Origin: Mycobacterium sp. 1554424.7
GTDB taxonomy: Bacteria; Actinomycetota; Actinomycetes; Mycobacteriales; Mycobacteriaceae
Assembly: GCF_001665295.1 (NCBI RefSeq)
Contig: NZ_LZSE01000017.1
Coordinates: 1-49,814 of the forward strand
DNA length: 49,814 nt
Reading direction: 5' to 3'
Within the stretch, counting starts at the first letter, position 1. Every line of letters begins with the position of its first letter. The translations under genes and the position numbers were made by a program. Of this stretch, positions 36,655 to 44,639 are shown piece after piece. The notes under the pieces were generated by a model that worked only from the letters and a program-made list of their open reading frames with translations, did no database searches and was not told the DNA's origin.

Positions 36655-38241
36655 GTGGCGCAGTCGGGACGGTCGCGGTTGGTAGCGCGTGCCGGCCCGG
36701 ACAGCGCCGGTCACGACGCGGTCTTGCGGCCCGTCGCCCGGCGCAACACACAGAAGATTTCTCATCTTCTCGCAGCCGATCTTCGACGCCAAATCTTGAA
36801 CGGCGAGCTCGCCACCGATCAGCAGCTACCTCCCGAGGCCGACCTCACCAACATGTTCCAGATATCACGGGACACCCTGCGTGAAGCCTTGAGGATTCTC
36901 GAGTCACAACAGCTCGTCGAGATCAAGCGCGGCCGAGGAGGTGGTGTCGTTGTTCGAAGGCCCGGCCTAGCTGCCGTCAGTCAGTACGTCGCCCTGCTCT
37001 TGCAACTGCGCGGGACGACCTTAGCTCATCTGGAAGAGGCCAGGTCGGTCATCGAACCACAAGCCGCCGAAGAGGTTGCCGCCCACGCGGGCGCCGACGC
37101 ATTGGAAGCTCTGGTCGCGCTACACGATGCTGAGCGAGCGGCAGCAGACAACCCACTAGCGTTCGTGGCTGCGATGTCGGCCTTCGACCAAGCCGTCATC
37201 GACCTCTCTCGCAACAACACCCTCGCTGTCATCTCGGGCGTATTTCGCGACATTTACGCGGGCCAGGTCTATTCGTCCATCGGCGACAACGATGCGACAT
37301 CGGACGAACGGATTGCCCGACGGGTAATCGTCAGCCACAGCGCATTTCTCGATGCTGCGAGACGACGCGACGCCTCGCTCGCTCAGAGCACTTGGAGCGA
37401 CTACCTTTTCACCACAGGCCGGCTGCTGATCCGTCGCAACGTGAGCCGTCAACCCATTGACATCACTCCACTTTGGCGAGCGCAAGCGGGACAGGCCGGC
37501 ACAGAATCAACGCCACGGCGCGCACTGGTCGTTGCAACCGAGATTCGGGCGCGCATCGCCGAGGGCCGTCTTGGCGAGGGTGACCGACTGCCCTCGCTGG
37601 CGGATCTTGGCGACGAGTTCGCCATCTCGCGGCCGACTCTGCGCGAGGCACTGCGCATCCTGGAGATGGAATACCTCCTTGATCTCCGCACCGGCGACCG
37701 AGCAGGAGGCGAAATCCGCACGCCCTCTACCCGGGTCGCCGCCCAGTTGTCCGGCATTGTTCTCGAGGCACGCCAGACTACAGTCGCCGACTGCATGCGT
37801 GCGATTCGGCTCATTGAGCCCCCGATCGCGGGCCTTATTGCGTCGAGGGTCAGCAACAAGCAGCTGACTCAGTTGGGCGAGGTGGAAGGTGAGTTGGCAG
37901 CGGCCACCGAAGACACGCCGCAATTCATCACCTCTTGGCGGGAAGCGGAAAGGATAACGTTTTCTGCTGTCAAGAATCCTGCCCTCACAGTCATCGCTGA
38001 GATATTGCAATGGATCCGAGTCGGGCTGGAACCGGCGATCACCGCCGACGTTCCCGATCAGCCATGGGTACACAAAACCAACCGCAAGGTCCACCGGCTG
38101 TTCGCGGAGTTCGTCTCGGCCGCAGCCGAGCACGACTCTGCTCGCGCAAGTCAGGTTTGGACCGAGTGCGTGAAGATCAACGAGATTTGGCCGGAGGACT
38201 CAGAGTTCGGCAAGCGGCCGCTTCTGGATCTCTTGAATTAA
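36655..38241 (+). CDS. Double FadR-type GntR regulator (two wHTH-FCD modules in tandem)
   Basis: The 528-residue product is about twice the usual length and contains two complete modules. Module 1 has a winged HTH (about residues 34-103, with LPPEADLTNMFQISRDTLRE) and an FCD domain to about 260. Module 2 repeats the order (wHTH about 288-357, LPSLADLGDEFAISRPTLRE; FCD about 365-515). Both wings and both TLREALRILE recognition helices are intact. The usual FCD metal-site histidines appear only in part (SHSAFLDAARRRD; NRKVHRLF). A monomer could therefore act like a normal GntR dimer. GTGAGGAAGTGTC precedes the GTG. As the island's last gene it is the likely regulator of the P450 operons. Confidence 0.9.
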   Translation: MAQSGRSRLVARAGPDSAGHDAVLRPVARRNTQKISHLLAADLRRQILNGELATDQQLPPEADLTNMFQISRDTLREALRILESQQLVEIKRGRGGGVVVRRPGLAAVSQYVALLLQLRGTTLAHLEEARSVIEPQAAEEVAAHAGADALEALVALHDAERAAADNPLAFVAAMSAFDQAVIDLSRNNTLAVISGVFRDIYAGQVYSSIGDNDATSDERIARRVIVSHSAFLDAARRRDASLAQSTWSDYLFTTGRLLIRRNVSRQPIDITPLWRAQAGQAGTESTPRRALVVATEIRARIAEGRLGEGDRLPSLADLGDEFAISRPTLREALRILEMEYLLDLRTGDRAGGEIRTPSTRVAAQLSGIVLEARQTTVADCMRAIRLIEPPIAGLIASRVSNKQLTQLGEVEGELAAATEDTPQFITSWREAERITFSAVKNPALTVIAEILQWIRVGLEPAITADVPDQPWVHKTNRKVHRLFAEFVSAAAEHDSARASQVWTECVKINEIWPEDSEFGKRPLLDLLN

Positions 38242-38250
38242 CGTGAACCG
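38242..38250. repeat. 9-bp direct repeat, right edge of accessory island
   Basis: CGTGAACCG repeats the sequence at 21326-21334 in the same orientation. It begins right after the GntR stop codon, where lower-GC DNA gives way to typical high-GC sequence. The pair would delimit an insert of about 16.9 kb. Confidence 0.35.
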
Positions 38251-38308
38251 TTGGTGCTCACCCAATCTTGACTAACTTGAACGGTATTTCGATAACGGGT
38301 TGTTTGTT

Positions 38309-38323
38309 GGCGCCGCAGGCGCC
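38309..38323. terminator. Hairpin between GntR and GAP-family genes
   Basis: GGCGCC-GCA-GGCGCC can fold into a six-pair stem with a three-base loop. It lies in the 128-bp gap between the convergent GntR and GAP-family genes, where a bidirectional terminator would be expected. There is no U-tract on the plus strand, so intrinsic termination is uncertain. The rest of the gap shows nothing else. Confidence 0.3.
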
Positions 38324-38369
38324 GCTGCGTGTTCGCGTCGCGGGGGACCGCCGTGTTCGAGGCGGCGCG

Positions 38370-39023
38370 CTAACCGAGGCCGGCGACGCCGATGACCAGC
38401 AGCACGCAGCCGACGCCCGCCAAGAGGGTGGCGACCTCGACGCGCCGGCGCGACCGGATCCAGTCGTGCAGCGCCGCCATCGAGGTGCGGGTCGCCTCGG
38501 GCGCCAGGAGATAGGCCAGCAGCGGGATCTCCACGATGGCGAAGGCCATGGCGTTGAACACCAGCAGCGCGCCGACTTGCGTCATCGCCGCGGCGCCGGA
38601 GGCCAGGATGACGGCCAGCGCGGCCAGGTAGTCGACCGACGGCAGCGCGATCCCGAGGCCGGCGACCGCGGCCACCCACAGCGAACGCCCGGTCATCAGT
38701 TGCTGGGCGCGTGCCAGCAGCTTTTCCGCCCCGGGCGCGCGGGTGACGGCGGGCCGCATGGCGACCGCGGCCGCGATCAACAGCGCGAGCGCCCCGATGA
38801 CGATCTGCACCCTCGGCAGCGTGAAGTACGTCGACCACAGCAGCCGGTGTCGCAGGATGAACAGGACGACGAGGCCCACGCTCATGCCCATCGCGAACCC
38901 GCCGCACAGGAAGGCCAGCAGCTGCAGCATCGGCCGGGGCCGGTTCAACATGAGCACCGTCATGCCGACCCGGAAGGGTTCCAGGCTCACCGCGACGGCC
39001 ATCACGAGGATGGTGATCCACAT
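38370..39023 (-). CDS. GAP family membrane protein (Sap/Gap-like lipid export accessory)
   Basis: The 217-residue product has six helices. MWITILVMAVAVSLEPFRVG starts it, and NRPRPMLQLLAFLCGGFAMG, LVVLFILRHRLLW and SVDYLAALAVILASG follow the pattern of the mycobacterial GAP family (Sap for sulfolipid-1, Gap for glycopeptidolipid). Known members help move large glycolipids across the membrane with MmpL or similar systems. ATG 39023 starts the conserved part; the longer frame is a shadow of the transporter gene. It is in the same direction as the YeiH-type and Stf0-type genes upstream, which hints at a role around a sulfated lipid. Confidence 0.82.
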   Translation of the reverse strand: MWITILVMAVAVSLEPFRVGMTVLMLNRPRPMLQLLAFLCGGFAMGMSVGLVVLFILRHRLLWSTYFTLPRVQIVIGALALLIAAAVAMRPAVTRAPGAEKLLARAQQLMTGRSLWVAAVAGLGIALPSVDYLAALAVILASGAAAMTQVGALLVFNAMAFAIVEIPLLAYLLAPEATRTSMAALHDWIRSRRRVEVATLLAGVGCVLLVIGVAGLG

Positions 39024-39052
39024 CGCGGGCCAGGTTACCGCCCGGGTATCCG

Positions 39053-40180
39053 CTAGGCCGTTACGCCCCAATGCAACACGCGCGAGGTGAGCAGCACGAT
39101 GCCGAGCGACACCGTCGCGACGACGGTCAGCCCGATCACCGCGACGACCAGCGGGCGCCATCCGGTGCGGGCGATCTGACGGATGTCGGTGTTCAGTCCG
39201 ACGCCGGCGAACGTCAGCAGGAACGCCCATTTCGACACGTTGGCCAGGTTGGCGGTCTGACCCTTGCTCAGCCAGTGCGCGGTCGCGATCGCCGAGACGG
39301 CCAGGAAGCCCAGCACGAACTTGGGGAACTTCTTCCAGACGAAGGCGGCCTTGGCCTTGGCGCCGGGGGCGATCTCGTCGGCCTGCCCGCGCGCGGCCCA
39401 ATACAGGGCGAAGCCCAGGACGACGAACCCGATCAGCGCGTTGCGGGTCGACTTGACCAGCACCGCGATCTTGCCCGCGTGGTCGGAGAACAAGTAGCCC
39501 GTGGCGGTGGTTTCGGCGGTGTTGTCCACCGCCAACCCCGCCCAGATGCCGAATTCGCGATCAGTCAGGCCGATGGCGTGCCCCAACGGCGGCAACACGA
39601 ACAGCGCCACCGCGCCGAGCGCCAGGATCGCCGCGATCGCGTAGCCGACATCGGAGTTGCGGGCCCGGATCGCGCCCTTGGCGGCGATGATCGCCGACAC
39701 CCCGCAGATCGAGGTGCCGATCGCCAGCAGCGAGCCCAGCTTGCCGGACAGCCCGAACGCGCGCGCGGCGACGATGATGATGGTGCCCGCGACCGCCATG
39801 TCGACGAGGATCTGGATCAGGCTCAGCCCACCGAGTTTGGCGATGTCACCGAGCACGAACCGGGCCCCCAGCACCACGATCCCGACCTTGAGCCAGAACT
39901 CGTAGGTCTGCACACCGGGGCGAAATATCCGGTGCAGGCCGACGGTGTTGGTGATCAGCAGCCCAATCACGATGGCCCACAACACGTATTCGATGTCGGG
40001 GACGTGCCAGTGGTGGTGCTTGGCTAGCGTGTTCCACCAGATCTGGGCGTATTTGCCCAGCAGGCCCACGCCGATCAGCAGCAGGATGCCGGGCACGTAG
40101 TCCAGCGGTTGCCTGCTGGTGAAGGCGGGCTCGTCGAACGCCTCGTCGGCTTCGGTGGCCTGGACTTGAGCGGTGCTCAC
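39053..40180 (-). CDS. Putative sulfate exporter family transporter (YeiH/UPF0324)
   Basis: The 375-residue product has about ten helices. The family blocks [48 protein letters not shown]-like [19 protein letters not shown] and [20 protein letters not shown] are all visible. The family name rests on limited evidence; no substrate is proven in mycobacteria. GTG 40180 begins VSTAQVQ, with a soluble N-terminal tail of about 30 residues. A 45-residue membrane protein gene ends only four bases upstream, so the two are almost certainly co-translated. Proximity to a sulfotransferase gene is consistent with sulfur metabolism. Confidence 0.86.
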   Translation of the reverse strand: MSTAQVQATEADEAFDEPAFTSRQPLDYVPGILLLIGVGLLGKYAQIWWNTLAKHHHWHVPDIEYVLWAIVIGLLITNTVGLHRIFRPGVQTYEFWLKVGIVVLGARFVLGDIAKLGGLSLIQILVDMAVAGTIIIVAARAFGLSGKLGSLLAIGTSICGVSAIIAAKGAIRARNSDVGYAIAAILALGAVALFVLPPLGHAIGLTDREFGIWAGLAVDNTAETTATGYLFSDHAGKIAVLVKSTRNALIGFVVLGFALYWAARGQADEIAPGAKAKAAFVWKKFPKFVLGFLAVSAIATAHWLSKGQTANLANVSKWAFLLTFAGVGLNTDIRQIARTGWRPLVVAVIGLTVVATVSLGIVLLTSRVLHWGVTA

Positions 40181-40184
40181 GCGA

Positions 40185-40322
40185 TCACCACGGAATCTTC
40201 GGCAGCACATCGGCGACCGCCAACGCGGTGATCACACCGGCGAGCAGGGTCGCCCACCAGTCGACCGACACCGACCCGACCCGTTCGCGCCATCCGCGCG
40301 ACGCCGGAACCTGTTCACTCAC
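40185..40322 (-). CDS. 45-residue single-helix membrane protein paired with the YeiH-type transporter
   Basis: On the minus strand a GTG at 40322 opens 45 codons, beginning [21 protein letters not shown] hydrophobic segment [20 protein letters not shown] follows, then PKIPW and TGA. Basic residues precede the helix, so the N-terminus is probably inside. The stop lies four bases before the transporter's GTG. The length, helix and close coupling suggest a small accessory subunit or regulator of the transporter. It is easily missed because of its size and GTG start. No characterised relative is known to me. Confidence 0.65.
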   Translation of the reverse strand: MSEQVPASRGWRERVGSVSVDWWATLLAGVITALAVADVLPKIPW

Positions 40323-40377
40323 GAGGACATCCTTGCGTGGGCGGCGGCGGCGACCAAGCGATTGGCTCGCGCTGAAT

Positions 40378-41181
40378 TTAGGTGGGTAGGCCGCCCCGTT
40401 CGGCGTCCGTCCGGTAGCGCTCCACCCATTCGTCGGAGCGTTGGTCGGCCTGGCGCTCCAGGGCCGGCTCGGGCGCCAGCAGCGGGTCGAGCCCCAACGC
40501 CTCGAGGATGCTGGCGACCACCTGAGTCAGGTTGCGCCACAACACCGGATACGGAACTTCCATCCGCTCGATGCCTTCCTCGGCGAACCAGGTCCGCCAG
40601 CCCTCCTCCTGGGCGCGCAGCATGCGGACGACGTGGGCGATGGCCTCGGCGTGATAGGTGGCGCGCGCGTCGCGGACCGGGTCGGGCCTGCCGCGCCATA
40701 CCCGCGTCTGCACCGCCCGCCAGAACGACACCGCCTGCGAGATCACGTCGGGCCGATAGACATACACCAATAGGGGGTCCTCGCCGACGACGTCGCGGAT
40801 CGCGGCGCGCAGGCCGTCACCCGACCGGTCCGGCAGGTCCTTGGCGCGACTCAGCAGCAGCGGTGTCTGGTTCCACATCAGCTTGCCGCCCCACACGCCG
40901 TTCGGGGTTCGCCCGACGGTGCGGATGTAGTCGCGCCAGACCTCGGGCGGCGCGAGGTCGGGCTTTCCCTCGTCGAGCGGATCGAGCAGGCTCAGGATCG
41001 TCGGGTCGTCCACGTCGGCGAACCACTGCCGCGGCTGTGGTGCCTGACTGGTGGTCGGCAGGTACTGGAAGAACTCTTGGGGCTCACCTGCCACCCCGGT
41101 CGCGCGCAGCGATTCGACCAGCAGAGTGCTGCCGCTGCGTTGGGAAGCCAGCACCAGATATGACGACGGGCGTTCTGTCAC
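40378..41181 (-). CDS. Stf0-type sulfotransferase (trehalose 2-sulfotransferase-like)
   Basis: From GTG 41181 the product is 267 residues, the length of M. tuberculosis Stf0. [20 protein letters not shown] holds the PAPS 5'-phosphosulfate loop, and [26 protein letters not shown] and [20 protein letters not shown] are Stf0 blocks. Stf0 transfers sulfate from PAPS to the 2-position of trehalose, the first step of sulfolipid-1 in M. tuberculosis; in other mycobacteria the final product differs or is unknown. TTG 41184 is one codon upstream. It neighbours the YeiH-type exporter and a GAP-family protein, all on the same strand. Confidence 0.88.
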   Translation of the reverse strand: MTERPSSYLVLASQRSGSTLLVESLRATGVAGEPQEFFQYLPTTSQAPQPRQWFADVDDPTILSLLDPLDEGKPDLAPPEVWRDYIRTVGRTPNGVWGGKLMWNQTPLLLSRAKDLPDRSGDGLRAAIRDVVGEDPLLVYVYRPDVISQAVSFWRAVQTRVWRGRPDPVRDARATYHAEAIAHVVRMLRAQEEGWRTWFAEEGIERMEVPYPVLWRNLTQVVASILEALGLDPLLAPEPALERQADQRSDEWVERYRTDAERGGLPT

Positions 41182-41497
41182 CAAGAAAGCCTATCCGGAT
41201 GGAAACCCACTGCAAGACATGGAATTGGCTTCATGCTGAACATAACTATTGCTTGTCGCCGGCTGGACTTTCGGCATCGTGGCGCGGCGGATGCGATGAT
41301 TGTCGGCGTGCACAACTTCGCTAAAGGGTCCGCTAGACGGTCGGCTAAAGCGGCGGCACGCCGGATCATCTGGCGGGCCGAGATCGGCTGCGGGACAAGG
41401 CGATCCATCATGGTACTGGTCGAGCAGGGCGGCGAGGTCACCGGCATCAACATCGCGATCCGCAAGACGGCGGATTGAAGAACGAAACGGAGCGCCA
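41182..41497. other. 316-bp gap with no convincing gene
   Basis: This stretch separates the divergent Stf0-type and DUF6636 genes and must hold both promoters. Open frames exist (an 81-codon one from 41233), but they show no ribosome site or protein-like composition. The sequence CTAAAGGGTCCGCTAGACGG and CTAAAGCGGC form a weak direct repeat. Nothing else is recognisable. Confidence 0.5.
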
Positions 41498-41974
41498 ATG
41501 AAAACTATCTCGGCACCGGGCGCGGCGGTGGGCATTGCCGCCGCTGCGGCCTTGTTTTTCGGTGCGGCGAGCGCGCACGCCGACGACAACTATCAGCAAT
41601 TCGCGTCCGCGTCGGGAAACATTCGGTGCATTCTCAACGGTCAGGACGCTCCGCTGCCGATAGCCGTATGCCAGATCGGGGACCATAGCTATGCCGTCCC
41701 GCCGGGAGTGGGCCGAGACAAAAATGGGGGGCCGTGCCCTCCCGGATCGGATCTCGGCCGCGATTTTCGCCTCGACCAAGGCCAGGCGGCCTACGTCACG
41801 TGCACGTACTCCGCGCTTGGATCGGGGTTCGGCGAGTGGCCGACCCTCGGCTTCGGTCAGACGAGATCGCTCGGCACGATCACCTGCAGCAGCGAGCCCG
41901 CCGGGGTGACGTGCACCGACGCCGGGACGGGGCACTTCTTCCGCGTATCCCGCGAGTCATACCAATTGGGCTGA
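41498..41974 (+). CDS. Secreted DUF6636-like protein
   Basis: The 158-residue product has a signal peptide (AVGIAAAAALFFGAASAHAD). In the mature part FASASGNIRCIL, AVCQIGDHSYAVPP and GPCPPGSDLG, followed by YVTCTYSALGSGFGEWPTLG and ITCSSEPAGVTCTDAGTGHF, give six regularly spaced cysteines that probably form disulfides. This matches the mycobacterial secreted family now called DUF6636 (Rv2576c-like). No activity is known. ACGGAGCGCCA precedes the ATG. It stands alone, upstream of the SHOCT-domain gene in the same direction. Confidence 0.82.
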   Translation: MKTISAPGAAVGIAAAAALFFGAASAHADDNYQQFASASGNIRCILNGQDAPLPIAVCQIGDHSYAVPPGVGRDKNGGPCPPGSDLGRDFRLDQGQAAYVTCTYSALGSGFGEWPTLGFGQTRSLGTITCSSEPAGVTCTDAGTGHFFRVSRESYQLG

Positions 41975-42070
41975 GGAGCGCCACTTCCTCGTGAGACCAT
42001 TCGCTGATCAGCAAAGACCCGAGTAGAAGCGCCGGCTCGCCGAGACTCGGGGAGTAAGTCAGGAGTGGAC

Positions 42071-42823
42071 ATGAAGGCGTTATCCGAGGAAGAACTGCTG
42101 ATCAACCAGCAGGCCGCGAGCGTCGCCGCATCGGTTGTCCCCGAAGCCGTGGTGGCAGCGACACGATGCGAGCAGGTGACGGAGGCCATGACGGCCGAGG
42201 CGGTCGGTGTTGGCGCGGTTACCCGCTGGGGGATGCGCATGAGTCGCAAGATGAATCGAGCGATGCCCGCCATGACGAACGTCGGCGGGATGGCGAAGTA
42301 CATGGAGATGGCTGGTCTGCCGGACAGCTTCATCCTCGCAATCACGGCGGGCCGCGTTTACGCGCTCGAGGACAAGCGCAACGGAGGACAGCTCGTCCCC
42401 GGCCAGGTCCTCAAGGCCTGGGACCGAGGTTTTCGCGCCAGCCTCGGTGTCCCGCAGATGCAACGCAGCATGGGGGTGCCCGACGATCGCCAACTCCTGA
42501 TCCTTTTCCTGCCGATCGAAGGCGGTGGGAACCGGTATCTATCGGCTGCGGCGCGCAACAATCCGGGCGCGGGGTTCCCGCACAAGTTCATGGTCGGGCG
42601 GGACGCCGCGAGCCAGCGCGTGATCGACGAGTTGCGCCCGAGTACTCCGACGGTGATCACCGGCGGCAAGATAATGGGCGGCATGGCCGGCGGCGCGCCG
42701 CCCGCCCCACCGCAACCTTCGGTTGCCCAGCGGCTGCAGGAGCTGGAGACGCTGCGCGCCTCGGGCGTGATCTCCGACGCCGAATACGCGGCCAAGCGCG
42801 GGCAGATTATCGACCAAATATGA
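42071..42823 (+). CDS. SHOCT-domain protein
   Basis: The 250-residue product ends in a SHOCT domain: VAQRLQELETLRASGVISDA followed by EYAAKRGQIIDQI, a short two-helix module often at the C-terminus of envelope or stress proteins. The N-terminal 190 residues are not a family I recognise. They include two short Ala-rich helical regions and a strand-rich part around SFILAITAGRVYALEDKRNG that recalls a PH-like or GRAM-like fold. A Gly/Ala/Pro linker joins the two parts. AGGAG lies at the right distance before ATG 42071, which is therefore preferred to GTG 42065. Confidence 0.78.
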   Translation: MKALSEEELLINQQAASVAASVVPEAVVAATRCEQVTEAMTAEAVGVGAVTRWGMRMSRKMNRAMPAMTNVGGMAKYMEMAGLPDSFILAITAGRVYALEDKRNGGQLVPGQVLKAWDRGFRASLGVPQMQRSMGVPDDRQLLILFLPIEGGGNRYLSAAARNNPGAGFPHKFMVGRDAASQRVIDELRPSTPTVITGGKIMGGMAGGAPPAPPQPSVAQRLQELETLRASGVISDAEYAAKRGQIIDQI

Positions 42824-42857
42824 AGCGCTAGGGGCACACGTCACCGAGCCAGCCCAG

Positions 42858-43148
42858 CTATCGGCGAAGCAGCCTGCTGCGGCGAGACCGGGTTCCCCGC
42901 ACGGTTTCCCAGATTGCGATGAGGACGATGGCAGCAGCGATTCCGATGAAAAATGGAATCCAGGCGATTCCGCCGTTGGCGTTGTGGTAGCCGAACTTGC
43001 TAGCCGCCCAGGAGCCGATCAAGCCACCCAAGGCGCCAAGTACCACTGTCATGATCATGCCGATGTCTTGTTTGCCCGGCATGACCAGACGCGCCACCAA
43101 ACCGATAATGGCGCCCACGACGATGGCGAGGACTATTGACCCGATCAT
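42858..43148 (-). CDS. GlsB/YeaQ/YmgE family stress-associated membrane protein
   Basis: This 96-residue protein has three helices. MIGSIVLAIVVGAIIGLVAR, LVMPGKQDIGMIMTVVLGAL and GGLIGSWAASKFGY follow the transglycosylase-associated (GlsB/YeaQ) pattern, with GK or GKQ after the first helix. The third helix, WIPFFIGIAAAIVLIAIW, is followed by an Arg-rich tail. Members are induced by general stress in several bacteria; the function is unclear. GACAGGAGTTGCA precedes the ATG. It diverges from the STAS gene. Confidence 0.88.
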   Translation of the reverse strand: MIGSIVLAIVVGAIIGLVARLVMPGKQDIGMIMTVVLGALGGLIGSWAASKFGYHNANGGIAWIPFFIGIAAAIVLIAIWETVRGTRSRRSRLLRR

Positions 43149-43233
43149 TGCAACTCCTGTCGTAAACGATGCGTCCCTTCGAGTACGGGTTCCCTCAACC
43201 GAGCGGTCTATAACACACACGTCGAACGGTCGT

Positions 43234-43258
43234 GGTTGGTGGCCACTTAAACGGGTAT
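43234..43258 (+). promoter_or_regulatory. SigF-like promoter upstream of the STAS gene
   Basis: GGTT at 43234 and GGGTAT at 43253 are separated by 15 bases, matching the GGTTT-N15/16-GGGTAT pattern of mycobacterial SigF-family promoters except for the third T. It would give a leader of about 100 bases before the STAS gene. A related element on the other strand serves the neighbouring DUF2510 gene. Confidence 0.45.
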
Positions 43259-43364
43259 GCGCCTTGTTGTCGTTGGGTTGAGGCGACATGCCCAGGGCAG
43301 CAAGCCGCGCGGCCGTCTGCTAGTGGCCCGGGCTTGCGAGCGAATCCCCTCCCTGGAGGTTGCC

Positions 43365-43811
43365 ATGACTAGCGCAGTTCAGCACGTTCTCACCCACAGC
43401 GGGACTACCCCGGTCGCATGTGAAGGTCCTGGCCTTGGGGTGCGGCTATGCAGTTACTCGCATCGTCGTGCCACGGTTATCGAAGTCGGCGGTGAGATCG
43501 ACGCTCACAACGCCCAACACGTCACCGACTACTTCGCGGACTTCATCTATGTGGGTCACCCATTGATACTTGATCTGCGCGGGGTCGACTTCCTCGGCAC
43601 CGCTGGATTCGAAGCGATCCTGCAATTCGCCGACGAGTGCCACCGAGCCGAACGGCACCTGGCGCTGGTGAGCAGTCGCGCCGTGAAGATTCTGCTGCGG
43701 GTCACCCCCAACCATGGCCTGCCCACGGCGGGATCAGTGGACACGGCGTTACATCGGTTCGCGGCAGTGCCGAAACCCGTGCGGAAACTTCAGGTGGTTA
43801 CGGCTCCCTGA
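43365..43811 (+). CDS. STAS-domain protein (anti-anti-sigma factor-like)
   Basis: The 148-residue product has a STAS domain. ATVIEVGGEIDAHNAQHVTD is the first strand-helix unit, and LILDLRGVDFLGTAGFEAIL carries the motif in which anti-anti-sigma factors are phosphorylated; the usual Ser is replaced by Thr or lies as GTAG. An N-terminal extension of about 25 residues precedes it. Such proteins bind anti-sigma kinases and release stress sigma factors. CCCTGGAGGTTGCC is a good ribosome site for ATG 43365. A SigF-like promoter upstream suggests feedback within the SigF network, which is inference. Confidence 0.85.
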   Translation: MTSAVQHVLTHSGTTPVACEGPGLGVRLCSYSHRRATVIEVGGEIDAHNAQHVTDYFADFIYVGHPLILDLRGVDFLGTAGFEAILQFADECHRAERHLALVSSRAVKILLRVTPNHGLPTAGSVDTALHRFAAVPKPVRKLQVVTAP

Positions 43812-43853
43812 GGGCAAGAGCCGCTAACTGCTGTACTCGGTCGAGGAGAACCG

Positions 43854-44108
43854 TCAACGACGGGGTTCAGTCTGCGCAGTCCAGACTCGACCATCGAAAT
43901 AGCGCATCATGTTCATGTCTTGCTGGTCGGGATACCAGCCGGGTGCTAGACCGCTGCTCGCAATAGGCTGTTGTTGCACCACCGGCTGCTCTACGATCGG
44001 GCGCTCGGCCCGTGGCCCCGACGCCGCGCGCACGACGGCGATGACCACCGCAACAATCGCGATGAGCACCAAAATCCAGATCAGCGAATTAATAGCGCCG
44101 GTAATCAT
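43854..44108 (-). CDS. DUF2510 small membrane protein
   Basis: This 84-residue protein has one N-terminal helix (INSLIWILVLIAIVAVVIAV), a charged Gln-rich linker and a C-terminal DUF2510 motif, APGWYPDQQDMNMMRYFDGR with VWTAQT. DUF2510 is common in actinobacterial membrane proteins and its function is unknown. GAAGGTGCAGGATTC precedes the ATG. A SigF-like promoter lies 45-70 bases upstream. It converges on the STAS gene with a 42-base gap. Confidence 0.87.
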   Translation of the reverse strand: MITGAINSLIWILVLIAIVAVVIAVVRAASGPRAERPIVEQPVVQQQPIASSGLAPGWYPDQQDMNMMRYFDGRVWTAQTEPRR

Positions 44109-44152
44109 GAATCCTGCACCTTCTACTTGACTGCGGTTTCATTGCCGCCTTC

Positions 44153-44178
44153 ATACCCTCGCTGCGTGTGATTGAAAC
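44153..44178 (-). promoter_or_regulatory. SigF-like promoter for the DUF2510 gene
   Basis: On the minus strand GTTTC and GGGTAT are separated by exactly 15 bases, a very good match to the SigF-family consensus of mycobacteria. The start would lie about 38 bases before the DUF2510 ATG at 44108. The remaining sequence to 44399 shows no gene. Confidence 0.55.
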
Positions 44179-44399
44179 TTGGTGCCATGCAACGTCGGCA
44201 AGGTCATCTCGCCCCCGAGTCCAGAGAATGCTGCTCTGGTCTTCGAGGATGTCGTGGGTTGGTAGGCGGCGTATTAGGCGCACGGCGGGGGCCGGCACTG
44301 GCCGCGCGCTTAGCCCTCGGTCGTCATGAAATGTGCTGCCGGGGTACGCCTTTGGAAGCAAAGTTCACTTACCCAAGGGTGGTGAACGCGACACCGATT

Positions 44400-44639
44400 T
44401 CACGCCGACTTGGGAAATGGCGAAAATGCCCGCGGGGTGTAGCCCACTTGGCGAGCCCGCAGGCGTTCGTCTAGGAGCGAATCCACCACGTCTGTCAATG
44501 GCAGCGACTCACCCATCTCCCGAGTCGCATGGCGAACGGCCGCCACCGAGCGCAACTCGGAGTCGATGCTCTCGATGGTTCGCCTGGGGGCCGCCTGCAC
44601 TGCTGGGCGTCCGCCGAAGTAGGAATCTTCACTTCCCAT
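44400..44639 (-). CDS. Small hypothetical protein, 79 residues
   Basis: The frame from ATG 44639 encodes a soluble, charged protein. RRTIESIDSELRSVAAVRHA and LPLTDVVDSLLDERLRARQ look like amphipathic helices, with a short N-terminal arm (MGSEDSYFGGRPAVQ). The composition is protein-like and it does not overlap a better gene. GCCGGGTAAACCG before the ATG is a weak ribosome site. No family is recognised. If it is not real, the whole 44109-44743 stretch is non-coding apart from the DUF2510 promoter. Confidence 0.5.
   Translation of the reverse strand: MGSEDSYFGGRPAVQAAPRRTIESIDSELRSVAAVRHATREMGESLPLTDVVDSLLDERLRARQVGYTPRAFSPFPKSA

Noticed and set aside
21326-38250. tRNA gene or integrase marking the island edges
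   Set aside because: No tRNA-like cloverleaf, integrase or transposase frame could be recognised at or inside either edge.
41233-41478. 81-codon plus-strand frame between the Stf0-type and DUF6636 genes
   Set aside because: It has no ribosome site and an unusual Arg/Ala-rich composition, and it fills a divergent promoter region; not convincing as a gene.
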